Below are positions 1-9,406 of a DNA stretch of 64,000 nt, one piece after another. The DNA is taken from positions 1,489,001-1,553,000 of the forward strand of contig NZ_CP089518.1 in assembly GCF_025917685.1 (NCBI RefSeq), written 5' to 3'. Position 1 is the first letter of the stretch. Each line of letters starts with the position of its first letter. Under the pieces are notes generated by a model. The model worked only from the letters and a program-made list of their open reading frames with translations, had not been told where the DNA came from and searched no databases. The translations under genes and the position numbers were made by a program. The DNA is from Bacillus cereus (GTDB taxonomy: Bacteria > Bacillota > Bacilli > Bacillales > Bacillaceae_G).

Positions 1-522
1 GTGGAAGATTTAGATAAGCAAGTTAAAGTTGATAATATGTTAGCGTTACAACTTGCTGTTGATGCACAAGTATCTAAATATCAGCCACTTTGGATGGAAA
101 GAGAAAGAAAGATTATGGATGCTTTTTCTCAAGTAGAAAAAGCGATGAAAAAAGAAGATGATGGACAGTTCCAACAGACGCTAAATACATTTTTAAATGA
201 ATTTAATATTATTTATCCGAGTTTAATGATTGCCCTGCCAGAAAACGAAGCGCAGCGTGTAAATGCACATTTATCTTATTTGGATGAATTTCGTAACGTT
301 ATGTTAAAAACAAAAGGTGGACAAATGCAACTAGGGATTATTAAAGGTGATTTACAAAAAATATTTCATACAGTAAAAAAAGATGAGATTGCGCCCTCTC
401 TCATTTGGTTTATGACCATTACTGGAGGACTTATTTTGTTCACTTTAACGTATGTTGGGTGGAGAAAGTATAAAGGAGAGAGAGAGAAACGGAGAAGTAA
501 CTTGCATTCTAAAGATAGATAA
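1..522 (+). CDS. ypjB: Sporulation protein YpjB, C-terminal part (cut by window edge)
   Basis: The reading frame is open from the first base, so the gene begins upstream and only its last ~173 residues are seen; the GTG at base 1 is probably internal. The visible part is mostly helical and charged. It ends in one membrane segment (about residues 134-154, rich in L/I/F/T) followed by a strongly basic tail (KYKGEREKRR), which suggests a C-terminally anchored protein with its bulk outside the cytoplasm. B. subtilis YpjB is about 264 residues and has a sporulation-linked role. The identification rests on this shape and on the neighbouring ypj genes. Biochemical function is not known to me. Confidence 0.7.
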   Translation: MEDLDKQVKVDNMLALQLAVDAQVSKYQPLWMERERKIMDAFSQVEKAMKKEDDGQFQQTLNTFLNEFNIIYPSLMIALPENEAQRVNAHLSYLDEFRNVMLKTKGGQMQLGIIKGDLQKIFHTVKKDEIAPSLIWFMTITGGLILFTLTYVGWRKYKGEREKRRSNLHSKDR

Positions 523-560
523 TGTGTATAAATAAAGATACGGATTGTAAGGTTTATTTA

Positions 561-589
561 TTGACAATGGTGTAAGAAAAAAATAGAAT
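561..589 (+). promoter_or_regulatory. Sigma-A promoter for the YugP-type protease gene
   Basis: TTGACA (561-566), 17 bases, then TAGAAT (584-589). It lies about 40 bases upstream of the start codon in the gap after ypjB. Confidence 0.6.
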
Positions 590-627
590 GAGAAGTACTA
601 TAATTAAAACTTCAATGGAGGTTTATG

Positions 628-1308
628 ATGTTTTATTTAATTTACTTCGCGATCATTTTGATCATACCGTTGTATGCACAGTCAAAAGTACGTAGTGCCT
701 ATAGCAAGTATTCACAAGTTTATTCAACTTCAGGTATGACAGGAGCGGAAGTTGCTCGGAAAATTTTAGATGAAAATGGATTGTACAATGTAGCTGTAGA
801 AGAAACACCGGGTCATTTGTCGGACCATTACGATCCAACCGCAAAAACAGTTCGATTATCAACAGATAACTATTATGGACATTCAGTTGCTGGTACAGCT
901 GTAGCAGCACACGAAGTAGGACATGCAATTCAAGATGCGAAAGATTATAACTTCATGCGTGTACGCCATTCGTTAGTGCCAGTTGCTAATTTTGGTTCAA
1001 ACATGTCATGGGTATTTGTACTAATTGGTGTATTTGCACAAATGTCTGGTTTGTTGTTACTAGGAATTATTTTAATGGCAGCAGGTGTTATTTTCCAACT
1101 TGTTACATTACCAGTTGAATTTGATGCTTCAAAACGTGCAATGCAACAAATTGAAGCACTTGGTATCGTATCGACAGATGAGTACGGTCAAGCTCGTAAA
1201 GTATTAAATGCGGCAGCATTAACATATGTAGCAGCAGCGGCTGTAGCAGTATTTGAATTATTACGCCTTGTATTAATTTATACTGGTATGCAGCGTAGCG
1301 ACGATTAA
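628..1308 (+). CDS. YugP-type membrane zinc metallopeptidase
   Basis: 226-residue integral membrane protease. An N-terminal membrane segment (residues ~1-18) is followed by a domain with the zinc motif HEVGH (about residues 96-100, in AAHEVGHAIQ). Two or three further hydrophobic segments lie at ~123-165 and ~195-218. The two histidines and the glutamate are the expected zinc ligands and catalytic base of the PF04298 neutral zinc metallopeptidase family. Two adjacent ATGs occur; the second (628) is chosen because GGAGG ends at 621, giving a 6-base spacer. It has its own promoter and terminator, so it is probably monocistronic. Substrates are unknown. Confidence 0.8.
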   Translation: MFYLIYFAIILIIPLYAQSKVRSAYSKYSQVYSTSGMTGAEVARKILDENGLYNVAVEETPGHLSDHYDPTAKTVRLSTDNYYGHSVAGTAVAAHEVGHAIQDAKDYNFMRVRHSLVPVANFGSNMSWVFVLIGVFAQMSGLLLLGIILMAAGVIFQLVTLPVEFDASKRAMQQIEALGIVSTDEYGQARKVLNAAALTYVAAAAVAVFELLRLVLIYTGMQRSDD

Positions 1309-1338
1309 AGACTATCAATTATGATAGTCTTTTTTTTG
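1309..1338 (+). terminator. Intrinsic terminator after the protease gene
   Basis: Stem AGACTATC/GATAGTCT followed by a run of eight T. Confidence 0.85.
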
Positions 1339-1440
1339 TTTCGTGGAATGAATCTTATAACATGTTACAAATGGAAATAATAGAAATAATATGGGGTATA
1401 GAACTAGTTAAAAAAGATAAGTATGGAATGTTGAAAGAAG

Positions 1441-2091
1441 GTGACAGACATAGAATACCCAGAACATTTAGTTAAACAAGTGAGGGAGCGAAGTGCTACA
1501 TACCAATTAGAAGGTTTTTTAAGTGGACAAGGTCCTAGAAATCCAAAATTAATGCTTGTTGGAGAAGCACCTGGTGAAACGGAAATTCATAATGGTATCC
1601 CGTTTAGCGGGAGAGCCGGAAAACATTTAATGGAGTTTTTAGAATGTATTCACGTTACAAGGGAAGAGGTATATATTACGAGTGCGGTTCGGAGTAGACC
1701 TTATAAATGGAGAGAGAAAAGGGAACGAAATGGCGAAATAATACAGAAGAAGTACAATAGAACACCAAATCAAGGAGAAATACTTGCTCATGCACCTTTG
1801 TTAGACTATGAGTTGGAACTTATACATCCGCCTGTTATTGTGACACTTGGTAATATTGCACTGCAGCGTTTCGTTGGTAAAAATAATAAAATTACGAGTG
1901 TTCATGGTGAATTGTTAAAGCAACCCGTGCAGCAATTGAAAGATAGTAGCAGTACAGAATTTATATGGACAGAAAAAGAATATTATATTTTTCCGACCTT
2001 TCATCCAGCTTCAATTTTTTATAATCGGAGTTTATTGGAGCTCATTTATGAGGATTTGGAGAAACTTAAAAGATGTATAATAAAAAACTAG
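1441..2091 (+). CDS. Uracil-DNA glycosylase superfamily protein (family 4/5-like)
   Basis: 216 residues with the UDG-fold signature near the N-terminus: GEAPGETE (about 41-48), then GIPFSGRAGKHL, and a late TFHPAS motif (about 182-187) matching the family HPS/HPA loop. It should excise uracil from DNA to start base excision repair. The four cysteines that hold the Fe-S cluster in classical family 4 enzymes are not evident (the visible Cys are at ~69 and near the C-terminus), so this is a cluster-less relative. The start is GTG; the ribosome site (GAAAGAAG) is weak and abuts it, so the exact start is uncertain. It converges with the YitT gene. Confidence 0.75.
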   Translation: MTDIEYPEHLVKQVRERSATYQLEGFLSGQGPRNPKLMLVGEAPGETEIHNGIPFSGRAGKHLMEFLECIHVTREEVYITSAVRSRPYKWREKRERNGEIIQKKYNRTPNQGEILAHAPLLDYELELIHPPVIVTLGNIALQRFVGKNNKITSVHGELLKQPVQQLKDSSSTEFIWTEKEYYIFPTFHPASIFYNRSLLELIYEDLEKLKRCIIKN

Positions 2092-2115
2092 AAAAGCTAA
2101 AGAGCTTTTCTAGTT
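2087..2115. terminator. Bidirectional terminator between convergent genes
   Basis: Perfect 13-bp stem AACTAGAAAAGCT/AGCTTTTCTAGTT with A-rich and T-rich flanks. It overlaps the end of the glycosylase gene and sits just past the stop of the minus-strand YitT gene. Confidence 0.8.
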
Positions 2116-2119
2116 GAAT

Positions 2120-3001
2120 TTAATTATGTAACGGATTTTTATTTTCATCTAGTGTAAATCCTTCACCGACGACATCATGTACATCACTTACAGCAACAAA
2201 GGCGTGAGGGTCTACAGAAGTAATGATATTTTTTAATTTCACGATTTCGTTTTTTGCAACGACACAATATAGTACATTTCGTTCAACTTTTGTATAGGAT
2301 CCAACTGCTTTTAAAAAGGTAGCTCCGCGCTCCATTTCTGATAAAATTTTTGCAGCAATTTCATCGTTTTTATCAGAAATAATAGTTGCACCTTTTGCTG
2401 CATAAGCTCCTTCTTGCATAAAATCAATAACCTTAGCCCCGATAAAAACAGCAACTAACGTATACATGCCCTCGCGGTATGATAAATATGTAAGAATAGA
2501 GACAATAATAACGACCGCATCAAACATAAACATCGTTTTCCCCATACTCCAGCCAACATATTTATGAGCTAGTCTTGCGATAATATCAACACCGCCAGTA
2601 GTCCCACCATACTTAAATATAATCCCAAGTCCTATACCGATAAATGCCCCTGCGAATAAAGCAGCCAGTGTCATATCATTTTGCAAGTTTAAATGTAAGT
2701 TGAGTACTTCGTAGCGTTGGAAAATCCATAGGAATAAAGATACGCTAAATGTACCGATTAGTGTATATAAAAATGTTGTTCGGCCGAGTAACTTCCAACC
2801 AATAAAAAATATAGGGATATTTAAAATTAAGTTTGTATAGGAAGGGTCAAGCGAAAATAGAAAATATAATAATAGCGTAATGCCGGTAAACCCACCCTCT
2901 GCAAGATGGTTTTCAATATTGATATTCACAATACCGAAAGAAAAAATAGCGGAACCGATTAAGATGAAAATGATATTTCGAATCTTCAAGTTTGCTTTCA
3001 T
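2120..3001 (-). CDS. ypjC: YitT family membrane protein (DUF161 plus DUF2179)
   Basis: 293 residues. The N-terminal two-thirds holds five or six hydrophobic segments (for example ~10-28, 34-52, 57-72, 110-130, 155-172) with the glycine-rich GIGLGIIFKYGGTTGGVDIIA stretch typical of YitT proteins. The last ~80 residues form a soluble DUF2179 domain (ATIISDKNDEIAAKIL...). AGGGGG upstream of ATG 3001 supports the start. This position in Bacillus is held by ypjC, so the symbol is given on synteny. Transport substrate and role are unknown. Confidence 0.8.
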   Translation of the reverse strand: MKANLKIRNIIFILIGSAIFSFGIVNINIENHLAEGGFTGITLLLYFLFSLDPSYTNLILNIPIFFIGWKLLGRTTFLYTLIGTFSVSLFLWIFQRYEVLNLHLNLQNDMTLAALFAGAFIGIGLGIIFKYGGTTGGVDIIARLAHKYVGWSMGKTMFMFDAVVIIVSILTYLSYREGMYTLVAVFIGAKVIDFMQEGAYAAKGATIISDKNDEIAAKILSEMERGATFLKAVGSYTKVERNVLYCVVAKNEIVKLKNIITSVDPHAFVAVSDVHDVVGEGFTLDENKNPLHN

Positions 3002-3100
3002 ATAGAAATCCCCCTAGTTATGTAATGATTGGAATTGCTCCGCTTAAACGGCAAAACATAATAAGTTATTTCTAGCTGCTAATAAAAATAGTGAATATCA

Positions 3101-3402
3101 TAGGAACCCGATTGATTCAGGCTAATCTTTTGCAAAAATCACGTAAAAGAAGTTTCACTTTCCCCCGTCCCAACGGCTGGTAGAGGGAAAAGCGAAGAAG
3201 AAAAGGACGAACCAGCCGTAGGGACCCGATTGATTCAACTAATCTTTTGCAGAAAAACATTGCAAAAGAAGTTTCACTTTCCCCCGTCCCAACGGCTGGT
3301 AGAGGGAAAAGCGAAGGAAAAAAAGGACGAACCAGCCGTAGGGACCCGATTGGTTCAGGCTAATTTTTTGTAAAAATCACGTAAAAGAAGTTTCACTTTA
3401 TT
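3101..3402. repeat. Tandem bcr-like hairpin repeats (two full units plus a partial)
   Basis: The gap between yitT and ypjD (3002-3509) contains two adjacent ~120-bp units (3162-3280 and 3281-3400) that are nearly identical. A partial copy of the second half precedes them (3101-3161). Each unit has a hairpin module (TCCCAACGGCTGGT pairing with ACCAGCCGTAGGGA) and a distal module beginning CCCGATTG and ending AAGTTTCACTTT. CGATTG...GGCTAAT, GGACGAAC and the AAGTTTCACTTT end also occur in the bcr1 copies at 23.3 and 46.7 kb, so this looks like a related B. cereus-group short repeat. No ORF of note lies inside. Confidence 0.8.
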
Positions 3403-3509
3403 ATAGTCTATCCAAAAAAGAGTCGTAAATAGGGATATGAGAGAATAATATTTGTCAAATCGCGATGAATTGGCTAACATGAAAGAGGAAGGAATAAGAG
3501 GTGACTAGT

Positions 3510-3854
3510 ATGGAAGCAAAAACGATGAAAGATATGCAGAAGGAAGTAGATGCATATATCGGTCAATTTAAAGAAGGTTATTTTAGTCCGCTTGCAATGA
3601 TGGCTCGTTTAACTGAAGAAATGGGAGAGCTTGCAAGAGAGGTTAATCATTATTATGGTGAGAAACCGAAGAAAACGACGGAGATAGAACGAAGTATTGA
3701 AGAAGAGCTTGGAGATGTGTTATTTGTTATGATTTGTATGGCAAATAGTTTAAATATTGATTTAGAAACAGCGCATAACATTGTAATGAATAAATTTAAT
3801 ACACGTGATAAAGATCGCTGGACACGTATTGATGAGGGAGAGAAAGAAGCATGA
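3510..3854 (+). CDS. ypjD: MazG-like nucleotide pyrophosphohydrolase YpjD
   Basis: 114 residues. All-alpha NTP pyrophosphatase with the EExxE metal motifs of the MazG/dUTPase-2 fold: [11 protein letters not shown] (about 34-44) and EEELGDVLF (about 66-74). It should hydrolyse (d)NTPs to the monophosphate and pyrophosphate, probably for nucleotide-pool cleaning. ATG 3510 is preferred over GTG 3501 because AGAGGTGA sits 5 bases upstream and the family N-terminus starts near MEAKTMKD. It is the first gene of the dapB operon and its stop overlaps the dapB start (ATGA). Confidence 0.85.
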   Translation: MEAKTMKDMQKEVDAYIGQFKEGYFSPLAMMARLTEEMGELAREVNHYYGEKPKKTTEIERSIEEELGDVLFVMICMANSLNIDLETAHNIVMNKFNTRDKDRWTRIDEGEKEA

Positions 3855-4651
3855 AAGAAATTAAAGTAATTATCGCTGGACCAAGAGGACGTATGGGACA
3901 TGAAGCAGTCCTTCTAATGGAAAGAACAGCGCATTTCAATTTAGTAGCAGCAATTGATTATAAGCATGGCGGAGAAAAAATTTCTGATTTACCTGGAATG
4001 CCAGCGCTAGATGCACCTATTTACGCGGATTTACATACTTGTTTAGATGAAGTAGAAGCAGATGTATTGTTAGATTTAACAACACCAGAAATTGGAAAGA
4101 AACATGTGACACTTGCAGTTGAACGTGGACTTCGATCTGTTATTGGTACAACTGGATTTACTGAAGAAGAACTAAAGCAATTAACAGAAAATGCAAAAGA
4201 AAAAGAAGTAGGAACAATTATCGCTCCAAACTTTGCAATTGGTGCAGTTCTTATGATGAAATTTTCACAAATGGCAGCGAAGTACTTCCAAGATGTTGAA
4301 GTAATTGAATTACACCATGATCAAAAATTAGACGCACCATCAGGTACGGCTGTAAAAACAGTAGAATTAATCCGTCAAAATCGTGTACCAAAAGAGCAAG
4401 GGCATCCTAATGAAACAGAACAATTAGAAGGAGCACGTGGTGCAAATGTGGACGGTATTCACATTCATAGCGTACGTCTACCAGGGCTTATTGCACACCA
4501 AGAAGTAATGTTCGGCGGAGATGGACAAATGTTAACAGTTCGTCATGATTCATTCAATCGTGCATCATTTATGTCAGGTGTAAAACTATCAATTGAAACA
4601 GTAATGAACCTTGATCATCTTGTGTACGGTTTAGAAAATATTATCGACTAA
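3851..4651 (+). CDS. dapB: 4-hydroxy-tetrahydrodipicolinate reductase
   Basis: 266 residues, the usual DapB length. NAD(P)H-dependent reduction of 4-hydroxy-tetrahydrodipicolinate to tetrahydrodipicolinate in the diaminopimelate/lysine pathway, in the cytoplasm; the product also feeds spore dipicolinate chemistry. Visible: nucleotide-binding loop [12 protein letters not shown] (about 7-18), GTTGF (about 98-102), and the catalytic/substrate segment [15 protein letters not shown] (about 154-168) with its His pair and Lys. The ATG overlaps the ypjD stop, so the two are translationally coupled. mgsA follows after a 14-base gap. Confidence 0.95.
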   Translation: MKEIKVIIAGPRGRMGHEAVLLMERTAHFNLVAAIDYKHGGEKISDLPGMPALDAPIYADLHTCLDEVEADVLLDLTTPEIGKKHVTLAVERGLRSVIGTTGFTEEELKQLTENAKEKEVGTIIAPNFAIGAVLMMKFSQMAAKYFQDVEVIELHHDQKLDAPSGTAVKTVELIRQNRVPKEQGHPNETEQLEGARGANVDGIHIHSVRLPGLIAHQEVMFGGDGQMLTVRHDSFNRASFMSGVKLSIETVMNLDHLVYGLENIID

Positions 4652-4665
4652 AGGGGAGACAACGG

Positions 4666-5061
4666 ATGAAAATTGCCTTAATCGCACATGACAAAAAGAA
4701 AGATGATATGGTTTCATTCGCGTACGCATATAAACCAATCTTTGAAAAACATGAACTTTTTGCAACAGGAACGACAGGCCTTCGTATTATGGAGGCAACT
4801 GGTTTAGTTGTAACAAGATATCAATCTGGTCCTCTTGGTGGCGATCAAGAAATTGGTGCAATGATTGCAAAAAATGAGATGGATATGGTGATTTTTTTCC
4901 GGGATCCACTAACAGCGCAGCCGCATGAACCTGATGTCAATGCGTTACTTCGCTTATGTGATGTATATGCCATCCCACTAGCAACGAATATGGCAAGTGC
5001 TGAAATGCTAATGCATGCATTAGAGCGGGGAGATTTAGATTACCGAAAGTTAAGAAAATGA
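4666..5061 (+). CDS. mgsA: Methylglyoxal synthase
   Basis: 131 residues. Converts dihydroxyacetone phosphate to methylglyoxal and phosphate, a bypass of lower glycolysis. Family motifs are intact: [10 protein letters not shown] (1-10 region), ATGTTG, the phosphate-binding [12 protein letters not shown] (about 54-65), [15 protein letters not shown] (about 77-91) with the catalytic Asp/His, and [19 protein letters not shown] precedes ATG. Placement next to bacillithiol genes is functionally sensible, because bacillithiol participates in methylglyoxal detoxification in Bacillus; that link is established knowledge, not shown by this sequence. Confidence 0.95.
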   Translation: MKIALIAHDKKKDDMVSFAYAYKPIFEKHELFATGTTGLRIMEATGLVVTRYQSGPLGGDQEIGAMIAKNEMDMVIFFRDPLTAQPHEPDVNALLRLCDVYAIPLATNMASAEMLMHALERGDLDYRKLRK

Positions 5062-5072
5062 GGGGAACAATT

Positions 5073-5777
5073 ATGAGTGGATTACATATATTAGCGTTTG
5101 GTGCTCATGCCGATGATGTTGAAATCGGCATGGCAGGTACCATTGCAAAGTATACGAAGCAAGGATATGAAGTAGGCATTTGCGATTTAACAGAAGCTGA
5201 TCTTTCTTCAAATGGAACGGTAGAACTAAGAAAAGAAGAAGCAAAAGCTGCTGCTCGTATTATGGGAGTAAAAACGAGAATTAATTTAGCAATGCCAGAC
5301 CGTGGTTTGTATATGAAAGAAGAATATATACGTGAAATTGTAAAGGTTATTCGTACATATAAACCAACGCTAATTTTCGCACCATATTACGAAGATCGTC
5401 ATCCAGACCATGCTAATTGCGCGAAACTTGTGGAAGAAGCTATCTTCTCAGCGGGAATTCGTAAATATATGCCGGAGATTTCGCCGCACCGTGTAGAGTC
5501 TTTTTATAATTATATGATTAATGGTTTTCATAAACCGAATTTTTGTATAGATATTAGTGAATACCTTTCTAAAAAGGTGGAGGCGTTAGAAGCGTATGAA
5601 AGTCAGTTTTCAACAGGAAGTGATGGTGTTAAGACGCCATTAACTGAAGGTTACGTTGAAACAGTAATTGCTCGTGAGAAGATGTTTGGGAAAGAAGTTG
5701 GAGTGATGTATGCCGAAGGATTTATGAGTAAGAAACCGGTTTTATTACATGCTGATTTAATAGGGGGATGTAAATGA
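5073..5777 (+). CDS. bshB1: N-acetyl-alpha-D-glucosaminyl L-malate deacetylase (bacillithiol step 2)
   Basis: 234 residues, LmbE/PIG-L zinc deacetylase fold. It removes acetate from GlcNAc-malate to give GlcN-malate in bacillithiol synthesis. Zinc-binding motif [10 protein letters not shown] (about 8-17) and the second histidine motif DRHPDHANC (about 109-117) are intact. ATG 5073 is chosen because GAGGGGAAC lies directly upstream; an in-frame ATG at 5058 overlaps the mgsA stop and has no ribosome site. The stop overlaps the bshA start (ATGA), so the two bacillithiol genes are translationally coupled. Confidence 0.93.
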   Translation: MSGLHILAFGAHADDVEIGMAGTIAKYTKQGYEVGICDLTEADLSSNGTVELRKEEAKAAARIMGVKTRINLAMPDRGLYMKEEYIREIVKVIRTYKPTLIFAPYYEDRHPDHANCAKLVEEAIFSAGIRKYMPEISPHRVESFYNYMINGFHKPNFCIDISEYLSKKVEALEAYESQFSTGSDGVKTPLTEGYVETVIAREKMFGKEVGVMYAEGFMSKKPVLLHADLIGGCK

Positions 5778-6919
5778 GATTGAAAATAGGTATTACATGT
5801 TATCCTTCTGTAGGTGGTTCTGGTGTTGTTGGAACGGAATTAGGAAAGCAATTGGCGGAACGTGGGCATGAAATTCATTTTATTACATCGGGTGTACCAT
5901 TCCGGTTAAATAAAGTGTATCCAAACATTTATTTTCACGAAGTAGCAGTAAATCAATATTCAGTATTTCAATATCCACCTTACGATTTAGCGTTAGCAAG
6001 TAAAATGGCCGAGGTTGCTCAAAGAGAAAATCTTGATATTTTACATGTGCATTATGCAATCCCTCATGCTATTTGTGCATATTTAGCAAAACAAATGATT
6101 GGAGAGCGTATTAAAATTGTTACAACCTTACATGGAACAGATATTACTGTGTTAGGTTCCGATCCTTCGTTAAATAATTTAATTCGCTTTGGTATTGAAC
6201 AATCTGATGTAGTTACTGCTGTGTCACATTCGTTAATTGAAGAAACGAATGAACTTGTAAAACCAGATAAAGAAATTGAGACGGTATACAATTTTGTAGA
6301 CGAACGTGTGTATTTCAAACGTGATATGTCTCAATTAAAAAAAGAATATGGTATACGAGAAAATGAAAAAGTGTTGATTCATATTTCAAATTTCCGAAAG
6401 GTTAAGCGTGTACAGGATGTTGTACAGTCATTTGCCAAAATTGTAAAGGGAGTAGATGCGAAATTGCTTCTTGTTGGGGATGGACCAGAGTTCTGTACTA
6501 TTTTACAATTGGTGAAAAGTTTACATATTGAGGAACGTGTCTTATTCCTAGGAAAGCAAGATAATGTTGCAGAGCTTCTTGCGATGAGTGATTTAATGCT
6601 GCTTTTATCAGAAAAGGAAAGTTTTGGTCTCGTTATTTTAGAAGCGATGGCGTGTGGTGTGCCTAGTATTGGAACGAGGGTTGGGGGCATTCCAGAGGTC
6701 ATTCAACATGGTGAAACAGGATATATATGTGAAGTTGGAGATACAGATGGAATAGCTAAGCAAGCAATTCAACTACTAGAAAATGAAGAACTTCACCGTA
6801 ATATGGGAGAGCGGGCGATGAAATCTGTATATGAGCAGTTTCGTTCGGAAAAAATCGTTTCACAGTATGAGGCGATTTATTATGACATACTAAGGGATGA
6901 CAATAATGGAAAGATTTAA
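5774..6919 (+). CDS. bshA: Bacillithiol synthase step 1 glycosyltransferase BshA
   Basis: 381-residue GT4 retaining glycosyltransferase of GT-B fold. It joins UDP-GlcNAc and L-malate to form GlcNAc-malate, the first committed bacillithiol intermediate. Visible: N-terminal glycine-rich loop [16 protein letters not shown] (about 9-24), [16 protein letters not shown], and the C-terminal nucleotide-sugar site [19 protein letters not shown] (about 279-297, with the E-x7-E pair) then GGIPEVI. AGGGGGATG upstream supports ATG 5774. The 3' end overlaps cca by 14 bases. Confidence 0.95.
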   Translation: MRLKIGITCYPSVGGSGVVGTELGKQLAERGHEIHFITSGVPFRLNKVYPNIYFHEVAVNQYSVFQYPPYDLALASKMAEVAQRENLDILHVHYAIPHAICAYLAKQMIGERIKIVTTLHGTDITVLGSDPSLNNLIRFGIEQSDVVTAVSHSLIEETNELVKPDKEIETVYNFVDERVYFKRDMSQLKKEYGIRENEKVLIHISNFRKVKRVQDVVQSFAKIVKGVDAKLLLVGDGPEFCTILQLVKSLHIEERVLFLGKQDNVAELLAMSDLMLLLSEKESFGLVILEAMACGVPSIGTRVGGIPEVIQHGETGYICEVGDTDGIAKQAIQLLENEELHRNMGERAMKSVYEQFRSEKIVSQYEAIYYDILRDDNNGKI

Positions 6920-8099
6920 AAAAGCTAGTTCAATTATTGAGATATTAAAACAGCACGGACATGAGGCTTACTTCGTTGGTGGAAGTGTACGCGATCTTAT
7001 TATCGATAGACCAATTGGAGATATCGATATCGCAACATCTGCTTTACCAGAAGAAGTAATGGCTATTTTCCCAAGACATGTTCCGGTTGGTCTTGAGCAT
7101 GGAACTGTAATTGTTGTAGAAAATGGTGAACCGTATGAGGTAACTACTTTTCGAACAGAAAGCGAATATGAAGATTTTCGGAGACCTAGTAGTGTTCAAT
7201 TTGTCCGTTCATTAGAAGAGGATTTAAAACGACGTGATTTCACGATGAATGCAATTGCAATGACAGAGGAAGGCGAAATGATTGATTTATTTGCTGGGCA
7301 AGAAGCGATTCGTCTGAAGGAAATTACAACGGTTGGAGATGCTGCAGACCGTTTTCAAGAAGATGCACTGCGAATGATGCGTGGTATTCGGTTCGTAAGT
7401 ACGTTAGGTTTCTCTTTGGAAACAAAGACGAAACAAGCAATTGAAACGTATGGGCATTTGCTCGAACATATAGCGATTGAAAGAATTACAGTTGAGTTCG
7501 AAAAGTTATTGACGGGTACGTATTGTGTGAAAGGGCTTCAAGAATTGGTAGAAACGAAGCTATTTTCTCATTTGCCATATTTACAAATGTCAGAAGAAAG
7601 ACTCTTGAAAGCTACGCTGTATAAATGGGATTCTTTTGAAACAGACATTGAGGCGTGGGCATTTTTCTTATATTGTATCGGAGAAGAGCATCCATCTGTC
7701 TTTTTACGTCAATGGAAGTTCTCGAATAAAAAGATTAAGGATATTGTAGCGGTTTTATTAGCAATTCGTTCTAGAAAGGAGAAGGAATGGGATACAGTCC
7801 TTCTTTATAAAACTGGAATTCACATCGCTGAAATGGCGGAAAGAGTATATGAAGCGATAATAGAAAGTTATAATAGCGCGTCTGTTAAGCAAGTACAATC
7901 ATTATTTCATGCATTGCCGATAAAAAATCGTCAAGAAATGAATGTGACTGGTAATGATTTATTAAGCTGGGCAGATAAAAAGCCAGGTCCGTGGGTTGCC
8001 GAAGTGCTTCAAAACATTGAAGAAGCAATCGTACAAGGAGATTTAGTCAATAAGAAAGAGAATATAAGGGAGTGGCTAGAAAAATGCAATCTACTATAA
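6906..8099 (+). CDS. cca: CCA tRNA nucleotidyltransferase
   Basis: 397 residues. Adds or repairs the 3'-CCA end of tRNA without a template, using CTP and ATP. The nucleotidyltransferase head has [20 protein letters not shown] (about 22-41) with the DxD metal pair, and RRDFTMNA and the [12 protein letters not shown] helix follow. The C-terminal body/tail is helical. ATG 6906 is preferred to ATG 6897 because AAGGG lies 9 bases upstream of 6906 and the resulting 397 residues fits the family. It overlaps bshA and birA, so it sits inside the operon. Confidence 0.93.
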   Translation: MERFKKASSIIEILKQHGHEAYFVGGSVRDLIIDRPIGDIDIATSALPEEVMAIFPRHVPVGLEHGTVIVVENGEPYEVTTFRTESEYEDFRRPSSVQFVRSLEEDLKRRDFTMNAIAMTEEGEMIDLFAGQEAIRLKEITTVGDAADRFQEDALRMMRGIRFVSTLGFSLETKTKQAIETYGHLLEHIAIERITVEFEKLLTGTYCVKGLQELVETKLFSHLPYLQMSEERLLKATLYKWDSFETDIEAWAFFLYCIGEEHPSVFLRQWKFSNKKIKDIVAVLLAIRSRKEKEWDTVLLYKTGIHIAEMAERVYEAIIESYNSASVKQVQSLFHALPIKNRQEMNVTGNDLLSWADKKPGPWVAEVLQNIEEAIVQGDLVNKKENIREWLEKCNLL

Positions 8100-9064
8100 G
8101 AAAGCAGTTATTGCAAGTTTTTTCTGAAGCAGATGGTGAATTTGTATCTGGTCAAACACTTAGTGATAAACTTGGTTGTTCTAGAACTGCTGTATGGAAG
8201 CATATGGAGGATCTTCGTAATGAGGGATATGAACTCGAAGCTGTACGCCGCTTAGGTTATCGAATTGCTAGTAAACCAGATAAGGTAACTGCTAATGAAA
8301 TTCAATTAGGATTACAAACAGAGCGTATAGGTAGAACGGTTTATTTTGAAGAATCAGTTGAATCTACTCAGCATATTGCAGCAAGACTTGCTTATGAAGG
8401 AGCAGAAGAAGGAACAATCGTCGTTGCAGAAGAACAAACAGCAGGTAGAGGGCGTTTAAGTAGAAAATGGCATTCACCAAAAGGGACTGGAATTTGGATG
8501 AGTATTATTTTGCGTCCATCTATTCCAGTTCATCATGCACCACAGCTTACTTTATTAGCGGCTGTTAGTGTGGCGCAAGCAATTGAAAAATGTACGGGTG
8601 TGAATGTAGGGATTAAATGGCCAAACGACATTTTAATTCAAGGTAAAAAAGCTGTCGGTATATTAACGGAGATGCAAGCTGATCCAGATAAAATTAATGC
8701 TGTAATTATGGGAATAGGTATTAATGCAAATCAAAAACAAGAGCATTTTGATGAGGAAATTCAACACATTGCAACTTCGTTAGCCATTGAGTCAGGGAAG
8801 CCAATTGTTCGTGCAGAACTTATGCAACAAATCTTTTTACAATTAGAAAAATTGTATGAAGAGTATTTAAAAAATGGTTTCTCTGTTATAAAAATTCTTT
8901 GGGAAAGTTACGCAATAAGTATCGGAAAAGAAATTACAGCTCGAACGATGAAGCAAACGATTAATGGATTAGCAAAAGGGATTACAGAGGATGGTGTATT
9001 GCTGCTTGAGGATCATCAAGGACACGTACATCACATTCATTCTGCGGATATAGAAATTAAGTAA
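8084..9064 (+). CDS. birA: Biotin-[acetyl-CoA-carboxylase] ligase / biotin repressor
   Basis: 326 residues, bifunctional class II BirA. The N-terminal winged helix (SGQTLSDKLGCSRTAVWKHM, about 21-40) binds biotin operators. The central ligase domain has the biotinyl-AMP loop EEQTAGRGRLSRKWHSP (about 115-131) and KWPNDILI (about 182-189), and a small SH3-like C-terminal domain follows. It attaches biotin to carboxylase BCCP and represses biotin genes. ATG 8084 is chosen over ATG 8072 because AGGGAGTGG is placed correctly for it and homologues begin close to MxSTxRK. Last gene of the ypjD-dapB-mgsA-bsh-cca operon; a terminator follows. Confidence 0.93.
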   Translation: MQSTIRKQLLQVFSEADGEFVSGQTLSDKLGCSRTAVWKHMEDLRNEGYELEAVRRLGYRIASKPDKVTANEIQLGLQTERIGRTVYFEESVESTQHIAARLAYEGAEEGTIVVAEEQTAGRGRLSRKWHSPKGTGIWMSIILRPSIPVHHAPQLTLLAAVSVAQAIEKCTGVNVGIKWPNDILIQGKKAVGILTEMQADPDKINAVIMGIGINANQKQEHFDEEIQHIATSLAIESGKPIVRAELMQQIFLQLEKLYEEYLKNGFSVIKILWESYAISIGKEITARTMKQTINGLAKGITEDGVLLLEDHQGHVHHIHSADIEIK

Positions 9065-9066
9065 AA

Positions 9067-9094
9067 GAAGTTCCTATTTTGGAGCTTCTTTTTG
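9067..9094 (+). terminator. Intrinsic terminator after birA
   Basis: Stem GAAGTTCC/GGAGCTTC (one G-U pair) followed by TTTTT. Confidence 0.8.
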
Positions 9095-9184
9095 TCATTT
9101 AGACATTAATAAATTTCACATACCGTAATAAGGATAGAAAATTATTTTTTCGAAAAAATGTAGCAATTCCTTTTCAGAGTTTGC

Positions 9185-9358
9185 TATAATTAGTTCGAAT
9201 ATGGGCAGTATCAAAGCGAACTGCACCATTATTTTACGCAGTATGAAAAAATAATACTTTGGATTCTGCCTTGATCCAATAACGGACTGGGACAGAGGGA
9301 TGAATAATGCCGACTAACACACAACCCTTCTGCCCTTTTATGGCCAGAGGGGTTTTTT
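9185..9358 (+). promoter_or_regulatory. panBCD promoter and structured leader (candidate pan-motif attenuator)
   Basis: An extended -10 (TGCTATAAT, TATAAT at 9185-9190) should start transcription near 9197. The ~160-base leader can fold into successive hairpins: TGGGCAG with CTGCACCA (bulged A), ATTATTTT with AAAATAAT, and TTGGAT with ATCCAA. A strong terminator stem follows at 9323-9358, before the panB ribosome site. A published RNA class called the pan motif occupies the 5' UTRs of pantothenate operons and has bulged adenines. I suspect identity from context and shape, but I cannot match a consensus by eye. Confidence 0.55.
9323..9358 (+). terminator. Leader terminator upstream of panB
   Basis: Ten-bp stem AACCCTTCTG/CAGAGGGGTT with a T run. 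It lies about 50 bases before the panB start, so readthrough is needed for panBCD expression. Confidence 0.8.
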
Positions 9359-9406
9359 ATATGATTTCGGCCATCTCCTCTCTCCTGTATAAAGGAGGAG
9401 TAGTTT

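Noticed and set aside
3101..3402. Repeats suggestive of a CRISPR array
   Set aside because: Units are ~120 bp, directly adjacent and hairpin-forming, with no unique spacers and no cas genes nearby.
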